Of a stretch of DNA of 37,811 nucleotides, positions 6,783-14,369 are shown one piece after another. Both the position numbers and the translations under genes were made by a program. The notes beneath the pieces are model-generated. The model was not told the DNA's origin and searched no databases. It was given only the letters and a program-made list of their open reading frames with translations. The DNA comes from a virus, in the IMG/VR virus record IMGVR_UViG_3300044730_000471, positions 1 through 37,811 of that record, one strand, 5' to 3'. Numbering within the stretch: the stretch's first letter is position 1; each line of letters starts with the position of its first letter.

Positions 6783-7055
6783 TTAAGGTAATTCTATTTT
6801 ACCAAAAAAAGGTTTATCGCTTACCGACCTTCTACCCTCACAGCTCCAAAGTTGACGCGCCCACCAATTCGCCGAGCCTTTCTCAGAAGGGATGCCAGCA
6901 CTACGAGCGCAGTAAGAATTCCCTGCATCCGTGCCGGGCTTAATCCTAAACCCTGAAGCGCCAAAATGAATCTCGTTGCCTTCATCGTCTACGGCTTTGT
7001 ATTTCTTACCCTCGCGTTCGGATGCTGTTACGTTGTAACCCTCATACTGTGGCAT
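6783..7055 (-). CDS. Conserved small phage protein (90 aa), possible virion component
   Basis: The N-terminal half looks like a small beta-rich domain (residues 1-40). The C-terminal half carries a pattern I associate with small conserved phage proteins: SYCARSAGI, then ANWWARQLWSCEGRRS, with two cysteines and a tryptophan-rich helix. It overlaps the preceding 53-residue gene by 14 nt and is the last gene of the scaffold transcript. Function unknown; a DNA-contacting or internal head protein is possible. Confidence 0.7.
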   Translation of the reverse strand: MPQYEGYNVTASEREGKKYKAVDDEGNEIHFGASGFRIKPGTDAGNSYCARSAGIPSEKGSANWWARQLWSCEGRRSVSDKPFFGKIELP

Positions 7056-7203
7056 AGTTGCTCTGAATTAATTTATTTTCCAAATATGTTAAAACAACCT
7101 CGAGGGCTTTAGTTAATTGCGATGCTTCTATCATTTCACTATTTAAGCCTTGCCGCCACTCAGCATGATGCTTTAAAATTTTATAGGCTTGCTTTATTGT
7201 CAT
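7042..7203 (-). CDS. Small helical protein (53 aa)
   Basis: This short gene begins MTIKQAYKILKHHAEWRQGL and is predicted all-helical with a basic first helix and the motif EWRQG. The start overlaps the scaffold stop as ATGA (7203-7200) and its end overlaps the next gene by 14 nt, so it is tightly tiled into the transcript. Proteins of this type with a WRxG motif are frequent in Bacteroidota phages, without a known role. Confidence 0.72.
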   Translation of the reverse strand: MTIKQAYKILKHHAEWRQGLNSEMIEASQLTKALEVVLTYLENKLIQSNYATV

Positions 7204-8024
7204 TTAACAAAGAAACGAGGGTTAACGCCTTTAATTCTTTTTTCAGCCTGTGATTCGAGCGGCGGTAAGATAGCCGCGCCTTGCCTGTTTAATGGTTTGC
7301 CCGCGTGAGGGTTCTTTTGAATAATACCTGCCGCCGTTGCTTCGGCAATCAGTACATCGTTAACACCTAAAAACGCGCCCGCCTTATCCTTAGACTTTAA
7401 GCGTTCGCCCGTCTTACGGTCTTTTACTATTGCGTTTCCGTCATCCTCTAAATCAATTATAAACTTTTCGTTTATAGCCGATTTAAAGCCTTTAATAGTA
7501 TACTCGTTCACTGTCGGGTCTAATTTCAATGCACCGAGTTCGCGCTCAAATACACTACTTACCTTAATTGCTTTTTGTTCCTCGGCGGCTTGCGTTTTGT
7601 AGCTTTCGAATTGTGTTAACGCTTCCTGACGTGCCTGTTCAACTTCGCTGTATTTACGCTCGAGCTGTTTGTGTTTCTTTTCCCATTCGGCTACTAACTC
7701 AGCCGCGCCGTTACCAGTTGCTTTTTTCTCCCATTCATCGCGCTGTTTTTCGTATTCTGTTTTAGCGCGTTCGGCTGCGTTGCGAATTACGTCTAAGCTC
7801 TTTTGTTCTTTAAAATCTTCGTCGGTTAACGTAACGCCAAACGGTTCGAATGCACGCTTTACAACGTTCGCTATCGAGCCGTTAAGTTTACCGAGCGTCG
7901 CGGCGTGTTCTTTTTGGTCTATCCAATTCGTTTGAAATTTCTCCTTCGCCGTTTCGAGGCTTTCGGCTTCGTCGAGGTTTAAGAACTTTATCAGCTCCAT
8001 CGCCTCCTCGGGTTTCATTGCCAT
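7200..8024 (-). CDS. Capsid scaffold protein
   Basis: This 274-residue, highly charged protein has a long predicted coiled coil from about residue 85 to 160 (dense E, K, Q, A heptads) and a C-terminal domain with a KPLNRQGAAILPPLESQ linker. Such a layout is typical of gp20-type scaffolds that build the procapsid and then leave. It lies between the MuF-like gene and the capsid gene, as scaffolds do. Upstream, an 85-residue ORF may overlap its first 137 nt. Start at MAMKPEEAMELI fits an AT-rich leader. Confidence 0.8.
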   Translation of the reverse strand: MAMKPEEAMELIKFLNLDEAESLETAKEKFQTNWIDQKEHAATLGKLNGSIANVVKRAFEPFGVTLTDEDFKEQKSLDVIRNAAERAKTEYEKQRDEWEKKATGNGAAELVAEWEKKHKQLERKYSEVEQARQEALTQFESYKTQAAEEQKAIKVSSVFERELGALKLDPTVNEYTIKGFKSAINEKFIIDLEDDGNAIVKDRKTGERLKSKDKAGAFLGVNDVLIAEATAAGIIQKNPHAGKPLNRQGAAILPPLESQAEKRIKGVNPRFFVK

Positions 8025-8145
8025 AAATTATAGGGGTTTCTATTTGTTTTAATTTCAACTCACGCGCCCCGCGTGTCATTAGGTTACTTGCCACAACGTC
8101 GGATGCGTGTATAATCTTGCCGTCTGAAAGTAGTAAGTACCTCAT
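7888..8145 (-). CDS. Small protein overlapping the scaffold start (85 aa)
   Basis: The ATG at 8145 lies 6 nt after a TATCTTTG promoter element, which supports it as the first gene of the scaffold transcript. The product begins MRYLLLSDGKIIHASDVVAS and ends in an Arg/Lys-rich tail. Its frame stays open 137 nt into the scaffold gene, an unusually long same-strand overlap. Either both frames are used there or the scaffold starts further downstream. Similar small proteins with a beta N-terminal part and basic tail precede scaffolds in other phages, but I assign no function. Confidence 0.5.
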   Translation of the reverse strand: MRYLLLSDGKIIHASDVVASNLMTRGARELKLKQIETPIIYGNETRGGDGADKVLKPRRSRKPRNGEGEISNELDRPKRTRRDAR

Positions 8146-8151
8146 TCAGCA

Positions 8152-8183
8152 CAAAGATAGTTAATTTGAAATTGCAAAACAAA
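8152..8183 (-). promoter_or_regulatory. Promoter of the scaffold transcript
   Basis: Minus strand TTTG (8183-8180), spacer of 20, TATCTTTG (8159-8152). The -7 box ends 6 nt before the ATG at 8145, giving an almost leaderless mRNA. It overlaps the T-run of the upstream terminator. Confidence 0.6.
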
Positions 8184-8205
8184 AAAGCCGCTTTTTAGGG
8201 CGGCT
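8181..8205 (-). terminator. Intrinsic terminator of the 122-aa gene
   Basis: Minus strand AGCCGC (8205-8200) pairs with GCGGCT (8191-8186) around a CTAAAAA-containing loop, followed by T6. It closes the cassette carrying 8210-8578. Confidence 0.83.
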
Positions 8206-8209
8206 CTGA

Positions 8210-8578
8210 TTATCTTGTTAATGATTTAACATTAAATTTTTTTGCAGATTCTTGTCGTAAATTTTTTATTTTAATAAAAATAACATCCCATTCAGGATTA
8301 GTAAAATGATATTTATCTATTTCTTCATTTAACTGCAAACCGCCCATTTGTACAAAGTATTCATTTGCTTTAGCTAAATTAATCGCATATTGCTTTTTAA
8401 CCTCTGCGTTTACTTCAGAATCTTTTTTTAATCCCAAATTTCTTTTAACGCAAGTTGAGCCGTAGTGTAAAAGGGTATCGTTAATTTCAACTGCGTATGT
8501 ACCTTTTAATTCTGTTTTGCCGCAGCATCCGCATTCGTTAACCGATTCTGTAAAGCCGAAAATTCTGTAAGTGTTCAT
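8210..8578 (-). CDS. Small zinc-binding accessory protein (122 aa)
   Basis: The N terminus carries NECGCCGKTELKGTYAV, two CxxC-like cysteine pairs, followed by LLHYGSTCVKRNLG with another cysteine. This pattern is seen in small phage proteins thought to bind zinc. The rest is a lysine-rich helical tail. It has a private promoter (P2) and terminator and separates the MuF-like gene from the scaffold transcript, so it is a moron-type insertion in the head module. Function unknown. Confidence 0.78.
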   Translation of the reverse strand: MNTYRIFGFTESVNECGCCGKTELKGTYAVEINDTLLHYGSTCVKRNLGLKKDSEVNAEVKKQYAINLAKANEYFVQMGGLQLNEEIDKYHFTNPEWDVIFIKIKNLRQESAKKFNVKSLTR

Positions 8579-8606
8579 GGTGTAGGTGTGTGATTGTTTA
8601 ACAGCA

Positions 8607-8637
8607 CAAATATATAAACTCTTTTTGAATCTGCAAA
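8607..8637 (-). promoter_or_regulatory. Moron promoter P2
   Basis: Minus strand TTTG (8637-8634), 19-nt spacer, TATATTTG (8614-8607). Upstream (TTTTATGAAATAG) and spacer (CAGATTCAAA) are shared with P1, and the leader ends in TTAAACAATCACAC before the ATG at 8578. Confidence 0.88.
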
Positions 8638-8671
8638 CTATTTCATAAAAAAAGTAAAAATATTTTTTTTG

Positions 8672-9583
8672 TTAATCAATATACCCCTCAGCTCTTGCGC
8701 GAGCCTTAACCGTTTCGGGAACTTTAGAAGCTGGCACGGGTACTAAAGTATGCCTACACTCCCAACCCCCGCGATTAACGAATATAGTTCTTTCGTCGGT
8801 ATTATCTATTCTACCCGCCCAAGTTCCGTTCCTAATATCGTTTATACCAGCGCTGTTTTCACCGCGCCCCCACGCCTCTATTTCTTTCTTATGGAATATT
8901 TGCCCTTGCCTATGTTCGCAGAACGGGCGCGTAGTTGGTATTTCACCGCCTAAGTATTGAAACCATTGTATACCGATTGCTTCATTAATTGCAGCCGAAT
9001 AACTATTATCTGCGATAGCTTGCGCGGTGCTTGCTACCGTTCTAACATTCCTTAATAATTTGCCGTCGATTTCTTTCGTTCCTATAATCGTTTGGCTTAA
9101 CGCTTTTACCGCTTGATTAAGCGGCGCTCGTGCGGCTACGTTTGCCGTTAGCTGCTCTAAAAACGGCTGCGATACAACTTGCCTTAATCCACTACCGAAA
9201 AAAGAATTAATTGCGTTCTGCTGGCTTATTTGGACTAAACGCCGTTGCGCTTCGGTAGGCTCAAAACCAGCCTCAAACTTTTGCGCTATTTCAGTAGATA
9301 GGTTTACGCCTTCTTGAATTTGACTTAGGAACTTTGAAACCGCATCCTTGTATTCGCCACCCGCTAAAACCTTATTGAGTTCATCGGCTATTAATCCGAT
9401 TCGATTTATGTTGGCATCCGTTTGAGTTATATTCCCGTCGCTATCAACGTCCATATCGCGAAGCAACGGCTCAACGGTTCGCCACGCGTCGAGTTGCGCA
9501 CGTTCCGCGCTGGTCGCCATATCCTTCGGTATCTGTTCAAATAACCGAATCTTTTTCTTAATCAGTTCGTCAAGCGATGCCAT
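8672..9583 (-). CDS. MuF-like minor head protein
   Basis: This 303-residue protein has a long helical N-terminal part and a C-terminal MuF-like signature: TTRPFCEHRQGQIFHKKEI (about 220-238), an internal NGTWAG stretch, and GGWECRHTLVPV (about 272-283). The paired Cys/His residues are typical of the phage head morphogenesis domain, which acts next to the portal in capsid assembly or is injected. Its start overlaps the portal stop by 14 nt, the usual portal-MuF order. Confidence 0.87.
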   Translation of the reverse strand: MASLDELIKKKIRLFEQIPKDMATSAERAQLDAWRTVEPLLRDMDVDSDGNITQTDANINRIGLIADELNKVLAGGEYKDAVSKFLSQIQEGVNLSTEIAQKFEAGFEPTEAQRRLVQISQQNAINSFFGSGLRQVVSQPFLEQLTANVAARAPLNQAVKALSQTIIGTKEIDGKLLRNVRTVASTAQAIADNSYSAAINEAIGIQWFQYLGGEIPTTRPFCEHRQGQIFHKKEIEAWGRGENSAGINDIRNGTWAGRIDNTDERTIFVNRGGWECRHTLVPVPASKVPETVKARARAEGYID

Positions 9584-11480
9584 TTAATAAATCGCGTTGC
9601 GCGGTTTGTATCGGGTCTAATTGCTCACGCACCTTCGAGGCTGCAATGTTTCTAAGCGCCACGACTTGCTCTTGTTGCGGTAAATCTGTAAACCTCGGGG
9701 CTTCCTCTGTTGGGATATAGTTACGGATTAATTCCATTACTAACTGAGGGGCGCTAAAGTGTAACACGTCCTGCCATTTTTCAACCGTACCGTTTGCAAC
9801 CCTCGCAGCAATATCGGCGCTACTCATTAGCAAAAGTTCGTCGGCGTTTATAATCAAATCATAAACCGCGCTCGTTTCTTCGTCTGTGTAGTGGATTGCC
9901 TTAATGTAATTGTAAACGTTTGAGAAAGTAACCGAAGGCGGAACACCCGCCGCGATACCTTCACCGATTACAGCTAAATAATCGCTCGGTGTGCTTACAT
10001 CAAAGGTCGTAGGATATACCAACGTAACACCCCCGAATAAGTCGCCGTAACGCATTTTACCTGTCGTTACAAGTATAAACTCATACAAACTAAATAGCTG
10101 GTCTGAAATAGGCTTTAAAAACGCATATAAGCTACGCATCTTGTTTAAGCTACCCGTAGCGGTTACGCCCTCGCCAACGCCTACCGAACTATCGCTCGTT
10201 GGTAGGTGTAAAATTGCGCGGGCTTTTTTCATTTGGTTATCTATTTCAACGCGCAAAAAGTTCAGCGTATCCATAGGAGGCGAAACGAATTTTAAGTATT
10301 CGCCACTTATACCGCTATCACCTTCGCTTACCGAGGTCTTAGGCTTAATCAAAAGCATACCCGTAGGGCTAAAACGCGACTTTAAACCGCCACCGCTACA
10401 CGAGGGGCAAGTGCGATAACCGCCGTTAATAGGGTCGAATATTTGACCGTCTACGCACTTATTACCTTCGCGGTCGATAAAGTCGCAAACCTCGCCTAAC
10501 GCAACCATAAAAGGAAATGCGCTCGTTGCTTTGCTTATTTGTAAATAACTTTCATCGAGTACGACTTGGTCTAAGAAAGGCACGGCGGTAATGAACGGAG
10601 ATTGAAATGCGATTTCGTCGTTAATGAGCTGTGGCGTACCCATTAGCTTATGGCATGGAACGTAGCCCAAATTATGCTGAAAGTAAAGCACGGGTTCGCT
10701 AAATTCCATATCGGACTTTTTACCAGTTTGGTAAATCTTCCAAATATTAGTATCGTCGTAAAGCTCTAAAACGATACCGCTTTTTTCCATCTTAGAACCG
10801 CTTTTTACATTGCTGTAATCGTCGGTTATAACAAGATAGTATTCGCCGAAACTTTGCCCTACAATCGACTTACAGGAATAGTAATGCGGCATCGGCTTTA
10901 GAAGCTCGTTGCTTATAACCTCGCTGTCGTCGCTTTCATCAGTTACCGTTTCAACATCCTCGGGTTCAACTGCGATAATGCCGTTCGGGTCTACCAGCTT
11001 TAAAGTCGGTAGCATCGTTTTAACGAACGCCTCTACGCTGCCAAATTTCTTTATTTCCTCGTTAACGAAACGCTGGAAACTATCTTCGCCGAAACGTTCA
11101 TCTAACTCAGGGAAATATTTAATACTCCAATTTTGGTCTGCGAATGCACGGCTTACCGTCGCTTTAAAATCCTCGAATACGCTTAAGGTAGTGGGCTTAT
11201 AATTAGCCTTAATGTATTGAGCCTGAACGTCGGTTTGGTTCGGGGCGCGAACACTAAGTAAATGTTCGGGGTAAATATCGGGGCGTGTATGCGGCAAAAT
11301 ACTATCGTACATCTTAGCCGAATAGTTATACCCGTCCCAATACTCGGGGTACTGACTTACGCCTTGCCGCTGTTTGCTTACGGGGTTTATCGGAGAGCTG
11401 CGACTCGCTTCGCTCCACGTTTTAAACTTAGCCGCAAAACGATTTACTACTTTCTCGATTTCCTCGGGTGTCAATGCCAT
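9570..11480 (-). CDS. Portal protein
   Basis: This 636-residue protein forms the dodecameric portal through which DNA is packaged. Evidence is its size, the position before the MuF-like gene, and the SPP1/HK97-like course with an N-terminal helical part and a long C-terminal alpha-helical wing (residues about 480-636). Unusually, a cysteine cluster occurs near residues 330-365: EVCDFIDREGNKC and later YRTCPSCSGGG, which resembles a zinc ribbon in the clip or wing region. The start codon shares its A with the TAA of the preceding 25-codon ORF (TAATG). Confidence 0.85.
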   Translation of the reverse strand: MALTPEEIEKVVNRFAAKFKTWSEASRSSPINPVSKQRQGVSQYPEYWDGYNYSAKMYDSILPHTRPDIYPEHLLSVRAPNQTDVQAQYIKANYKPTTLSVFEDFKATVSRAFADQNWSIKYFPELDERFGEDSFQRFVNEEIKKFGSVEAFVKTMLPTLKLVDPNGIIAVEPEDVETVTDESDDSEVISNELLKPMPHYYSCKSIVGQSFGEYYLVITDDYSNVKSGSKMEKSGIVLELYDDTNIWKIYQTGKKSDMEFSEPVLYFQHNLGYVPCHKLMGTPQLINDEIAFQSPFITAVPFLDQVVLDESYLQISKATSAFPFMVALGEVCDFIDREGNKCVDGQIFDPINGGYRTCPSCSGGGLKSRFSPTGMLLIKPKTSVSEGDSGISGEYLKFVSPPMDTLNFLRVEIDNQMKKARAILHLPTSDSSVGVGEGVTATGSLNKMRSLYAFLKPISDQLFSLYEFILVTTGKMRYGDLFGGVTLVYPTTFDVSTPSDYLAVIGEGIAAGVPPSVTFSNVYNYIKAIHYTDEETSAVYDLIINADELLLMSSADIAARVANGTVEKWQDVLHFSAPQLVMELIRNYIPTEEAPRFTDLPQQEQVVALRNIAASKVREQLDPIQTAQRDLLNGIA

Positions 11481-11557
11481 TACGCGATTGCTTTAGAAGT
11501 TGGGTTAACGATAACGTGCGAACCGCACGACTTAGAACGGCAAAAAGTTGGTTTCAT
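11480..11557 (-). CDS. Micro-ORF between glycosyltransferase and portal (25 aa)
   Basis: This 25-codon frame begins MKPTFCRSKSCGSHVIVNPT. Its ATG overlaps the glycosyltransferase stop as ATGA (11557-11554) and its stop overlaps the portal start as TAATG (11482-11478). Such exact tiling is unlikely by chance in this gene-dense genome. The CRSKSCG pair might bind metal. It may be a real microprotein, or may serve to couple portal translation to the upstream gene. Confidence 0.6.
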   Translation of the reverse strand: MKPTFCRSKSCGSHVIVNPTSKAIA

Positions 11558-12225
11558 AAAAGCTTTATTAGTTTGTCGTGTTGACTTTGCAAAAATACTT
11601 TATTATCCATTTGCCCGCGCCAAAGGGCGTTAGATTGAATCTTTAAATCTGCGATGTGCTGCGCAATATTAGAAGGGTGGGCAATCTTAATTAACTCGAT
11701 TTGGTTAGCTAAACAATGTACCGATAGTTGCACATCGACGTAATTATTACGCTCAAATTGAACCTCTTTTAAATTTAAAATTGATTCATCCCAAACCGAC
11801 AAACCTACACCCAGCATTGAACATTTAACATCTGTTTCAAACGTTTTCCACGATTCGAGATTAGCCCAAGATTTAAAATAATCTTTGTCATTTAAAAACC
11901 GATAACCCCAAAAAGAGCAAAACGCGTTAGGGTTGCGTTCTAAGCCCTTTAAAGCGGTTTCAATGTATTGGTTAGATGCTATAAAATCATCGTCAATAAT
12001 TAAATTAACACCGTCGCCTACGTGCTTTAATCGTTCAGCAGAGCCTTTATTCGTATCGTTGTAAACATAGTTTAATTCAATAGGGCTTTTAAATTCGTGG
12101 CGAAAGCCCTGCAATATAAGCGTAATTAAGTCGGGCATAATGGATTGTTTGTTTAACGAATCAATTAACCGCTGTGCTACGCTTATTCGGTTGCGCTGAA
12201 CTGCTATGTTAACTTGTATGTTCAC
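11554..12225 (-). CDS. Glycosyltransferase, GT-A fold (GT2-like)
   Basis: This 223-residue protein has a GT-A layout: an N-terminal strand and helix (VNIAVQRNRISVAQRLIDSL), a NKGSAERLKH stretch, then LIIDDDFIAS near residues 75-84, where the DDD would hold the metal and nucleotide sugar. It is shorter than most GT2 enzymes, so the acceptor domain is reduced. It overlaps the methyltransferase gene upstream by 4 nt. With its neighbours it probably decorates a virion protein or host polymer. The substrate cannot be told from sequence. Confidence 0.72.
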   Translation of the reverse strand: MNIQVNIAVQRNRISVAQRLIDSLNKQSIMPDLITLILQGFRHEFKSPIELNYVYNDTNKGSAERLKHVGDGVNLIIDDDFIASNQYIETALKGLERNPNAFCSFWGYRFLNDKDYFKSWANLESWKTFETDVKCSMLGVGLSVWDESILNLKEVQFERNNYVDVQLSVHCLANQIELIKIAHPSNIAQHIADLKIQSNALWRGQMDNKVFLQSQHDKLIKLL

Positions 12226-12818
12226 CTTTTCAATATCGATAAGCCACGACCTTCTGAAGTGTTAAGGGTAACAACGTTGTATTTATACTGAATAGCAACT
12301 CTCATTAACTGTTTAATATCGTGCATATGTATCGAATCATGATAAGCGATAACGCCGTTTTTAGATATTATTTGGCGTATCTCTTTAAACTCGTTAAACA
12401 CCGTATGCCAACTATGGTCGCCGTCTACAAAAATAAAATCGAAATGCCCGCGTGGTAATGCTTTTAAGGCGTTAATAGAATCCTTTAAAATAAAATCTAC
12501 GGCTACGCCTTCGCGGTTTAAGTTATATTTCCTGTAATCGGTTACATCAATGCCAGCGTAATAACCGCCTATCGGTAGCGCCTCAATCATTTTAATAGAT
12601 GTTTCGCCCTCGAATACACCAATTTCTAAAACGGTTTTCGCGCCGGTCATTTTAATAAGCGATGCGATAAACTCGCAAACATCAACCTCACTACTCCATT
12701 CGTGGCGGGTTACTTGCTTTTCGGGTAGCGGCTCAAGTCCGTAAATCTCGATAGGTTTTTCGGCTTTTGCCTTTTTGGGTTTTGTAGCCTTTTTAGGCTT
12801 ATCGTTTTCCTGTAACAT
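12222..12818 (-). CDS. Class I SAM-dependent methyltransferase
   Basis: This 198-residue protein starts with a Lys/Pro/Ala-rich leader (about 1-30). A Rossmann methyltransferase core follows: VLEIGVFEGETSIKMIEAL (motif I, acidic Glu and glycine), an AGIDVTDYRKYN strand (motif II), FDFIFVDGDHSW (motif IV), and NGVIAYHDSI. This is the Methyltransf_24 type associated with sugars and surface polymers. Placed between two glycosyltransferases, it probably methylates a sugar they add. It overlaps the upstream GT8-like gene by 20 nt and the downstream GT by 4 nt. Confidence 0.82.
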   Translation of the reverse strand: MLQENDKPKKATKPKKAKAEKPIEIYGLEPLPEKQVTRHEWSSEVDVCEFIASLIKMTGAKTVLEIGVFEGETSIKMIEALPIGGYYAGIDVTDYRKYNLNREGVAVDFILKDSINALKALPRGHFDFIFVDGDHSWHTVFNEFKEIRQIISKNGVIAYHDSIHMHDIKQLMRVAIQYKYNVVTLNTSEGRGLSILKR

Positions 12819-13743
12819 ATTTGTTTTGAATTATTCGTTCAATGAAATAAATGTGTTGCCTACCATCCTGTCGCATCCAACTTTTTAAAAGTCGGTCAAT
12901 CCACTCAGTATAGTAACGAGGAGTAAATCCAGTACCGCCGAAATAGCCCTGCAAATAATACCTTTCTTGTACTTCGGTTATGCTTAGTTCGCGCTTGTAA
13001 ACAATGTATAAAGGCTCTAACTCCATGCTCGCATCGTAACCCAATTTAGCTAATGCGATGTTAGTGTATAGTTCGTCGGGTTGCCCGCCGCCCCACTTAG
13101 AGCGCAGCCTATGAACTGGTAGAGGGTTGTTTAAATATTGGTCTGTGGCAATTGAAAATATTTTTTCAGCTTCAATCGATTTACGAACGAACTGAACCGA
13201 GCTATTAATCGCAGGCATAACATCCGTTTCACTTAATTGGAAATGCTGCCAAATATCGTCGCCCCACGCCCATTGCATTGTTTTAATATCGCGCCCTCTA
13301 TCGATTGTATGTGTACCTAATATATAGGTTTGATAATCCTTTTTACTATTCCTTAGGTTATCAATAACGGGCTGTAAATCCTTTAAGCAAACCGCGTCAA
13401 CATCTAAGTAAAGGTTTTCATCAAACGGTAGCAAATCGTACATTAACAATTTACACCGCGCCGGGTCAATCTTTTTATTTACGTACAAATTATCGTGCGG
13501 TAAATCGACAAATAAATCGATTACATCACTTAACTCAGGGCAATAGTAACGAGCCCCCTTTTCTAACGGCTCACTAATTAAAGCGATTTTAATAGACTTA
13601 TTATGTCGCTTAATTGAATAAGCAAGGTTATAAGCAGCCCAAAAATATTGAGGCTTACCAAACGCAAAAAGCACAACCCCGAAATTTAACGGGGCGTGCT
13701 TCTGTTGGTCTAACGAGTTAGTTAAAGATTCCGACTGGTGCAT
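12799..13743 (-). CDS. Glycosyltransferase, GT8-like
   Basis: This 314-residue protein begins its domain with FGVVLFAFGKPQYFWAAYNL, typical of the nucleotide-sugar Rossmann half. The DxD metal motif is in DENLYLDVDAVCLKDL (about residues 111-126), as in GT8 enzymes. A later WGGGQPDELYTNIAL resembles the conserved acceptor region. It overlaps the preceding virion-type gene by 26 nt, so the glycosylation genes are co-expressed with structural genes. This favours modification of phage particles over early host takeover. Confidence 0.78.
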   Translation of the reverse strand: MHQSESLTNSLDQQKHAPLNFGVVLFAFGKPQYFWAAYNLAYSIKRHNKSIKIALISEPLEKGARYYCPELSDVIDLFVDLPHDNLYVNKKIDPARCKLLMYDLLPFDENLYLDVDAVCLKDLQPVIDNLRNSKKDYQTYILGTHTIDRGRDIKTMQWAWGDDIWQHFQLSETDVMPAINSSVQFVRKSIEAEKIFSIATDQYLNNPLPVHRLRSKWGGGQPDELYTNIALAKLGYDASMELEPLYIVYKRELSITEVQERYYLQGYFGGTGFTPRYYTEWIDRLLKSWMRQDGRQHIYFIERIIQNKYVTGKR

Positions 13744-14257
13744 TGTATTGAGTTGGAATATCTTTATCGCGCCATGAAAAGGTTACCTCGTAACGCTGTA
13801 ATTCGTTATTCTGCTCGGGCAAAATAAAGTTAGCGCTCGTTGTAATACCCACAGGCGGGTCGATAAAAATAACTTTACCGCTATCACACATGTATGCCAA
13901 AATCCAACCAACGCGACGGTTATTAACGTCGTTCCAAAATAGGTTATTTTCGTCGGTTACATTTGCATCATATAACGTTGCGGTACGGTCTTCATTAATG
14001 CGGATAGGTGTACCGCACCCAATCGGGCTATCTACCGTTACGGGCGAACCTGCTGGTAATGCAAAGCGTATATCTTCAATCAAACGGGCTTCGCCTGTCG
14101 TTAGAAATGCTTGTACTTCCGCCGCGTCCGAAGGGTCGGCTAAGGTTGTGTTACAAGCCCCTACGATAATCGCAGAAACACCGCCGAGTTTATACTCGTT
14201 ACAGTCCACCAAATTATGCTCAAGTAACGACGAATCGCAATAGGAAACGCATCCCAT
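13718..14257 (-). CDS. Putative tail structural protein (179 aa)
   Basis: This beta-rich 179-residue protein begins MGCVSYCDSSLLEHNLVDC, a cysteine-rich start like those of other virion-type genes here, then has a single compact domain ending in YEVTFSWRDKDIPTQYNAP. A tail tube or tail-associated subunit is possible. A promoter lies 84 nt upstream, so it may be expressed strongly together with the glycosylation, portal and MuF genes. No family recognised. Confidence 0.6.
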   Translation of the reverse strand: MGCVSYCDSSLLEHNLVDCNEYKLGGVSAIIVGACNTTLADPSDAAEVQAFLTTGEARLIEDIRFALPAGSPVTVDSPIGCGTPIRINEDRTATLYDANVTDENNLFWNDVNNRRVGWILAYMCDSGKVIFIDPPVGITTSANFILPEQNNELQRYEVTFSWRDKDIPTQYNAPVGIFN

Positions 14258-14340
14258 AATTTAAAAGGTGTTTATTGTTTCGGCTTCGGTTTTATAGGTC
14301 GTAAGCCTGACACCTAAAAAAGGATTGCTCAAATGTTCCC

Positions 14341-14369
14341 CAAATATACGAATTTATTCTTGATACAAA
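14341..14369 (-). promoter_or_regulatory. Promoter upstream of the 179-aa tail gene
   Basis: Minus strand TTTG (14369-14366), 17-nt spacer, TATATTTG (14348-14341), a full consensus match overlapping the 3' end of the preceding gene. The leader to the ATG at 14257 is about 75 nt and contains an AGGT/ACCT hairpin; nothing else is seen in 14258-14340. Confidence 0.72.
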
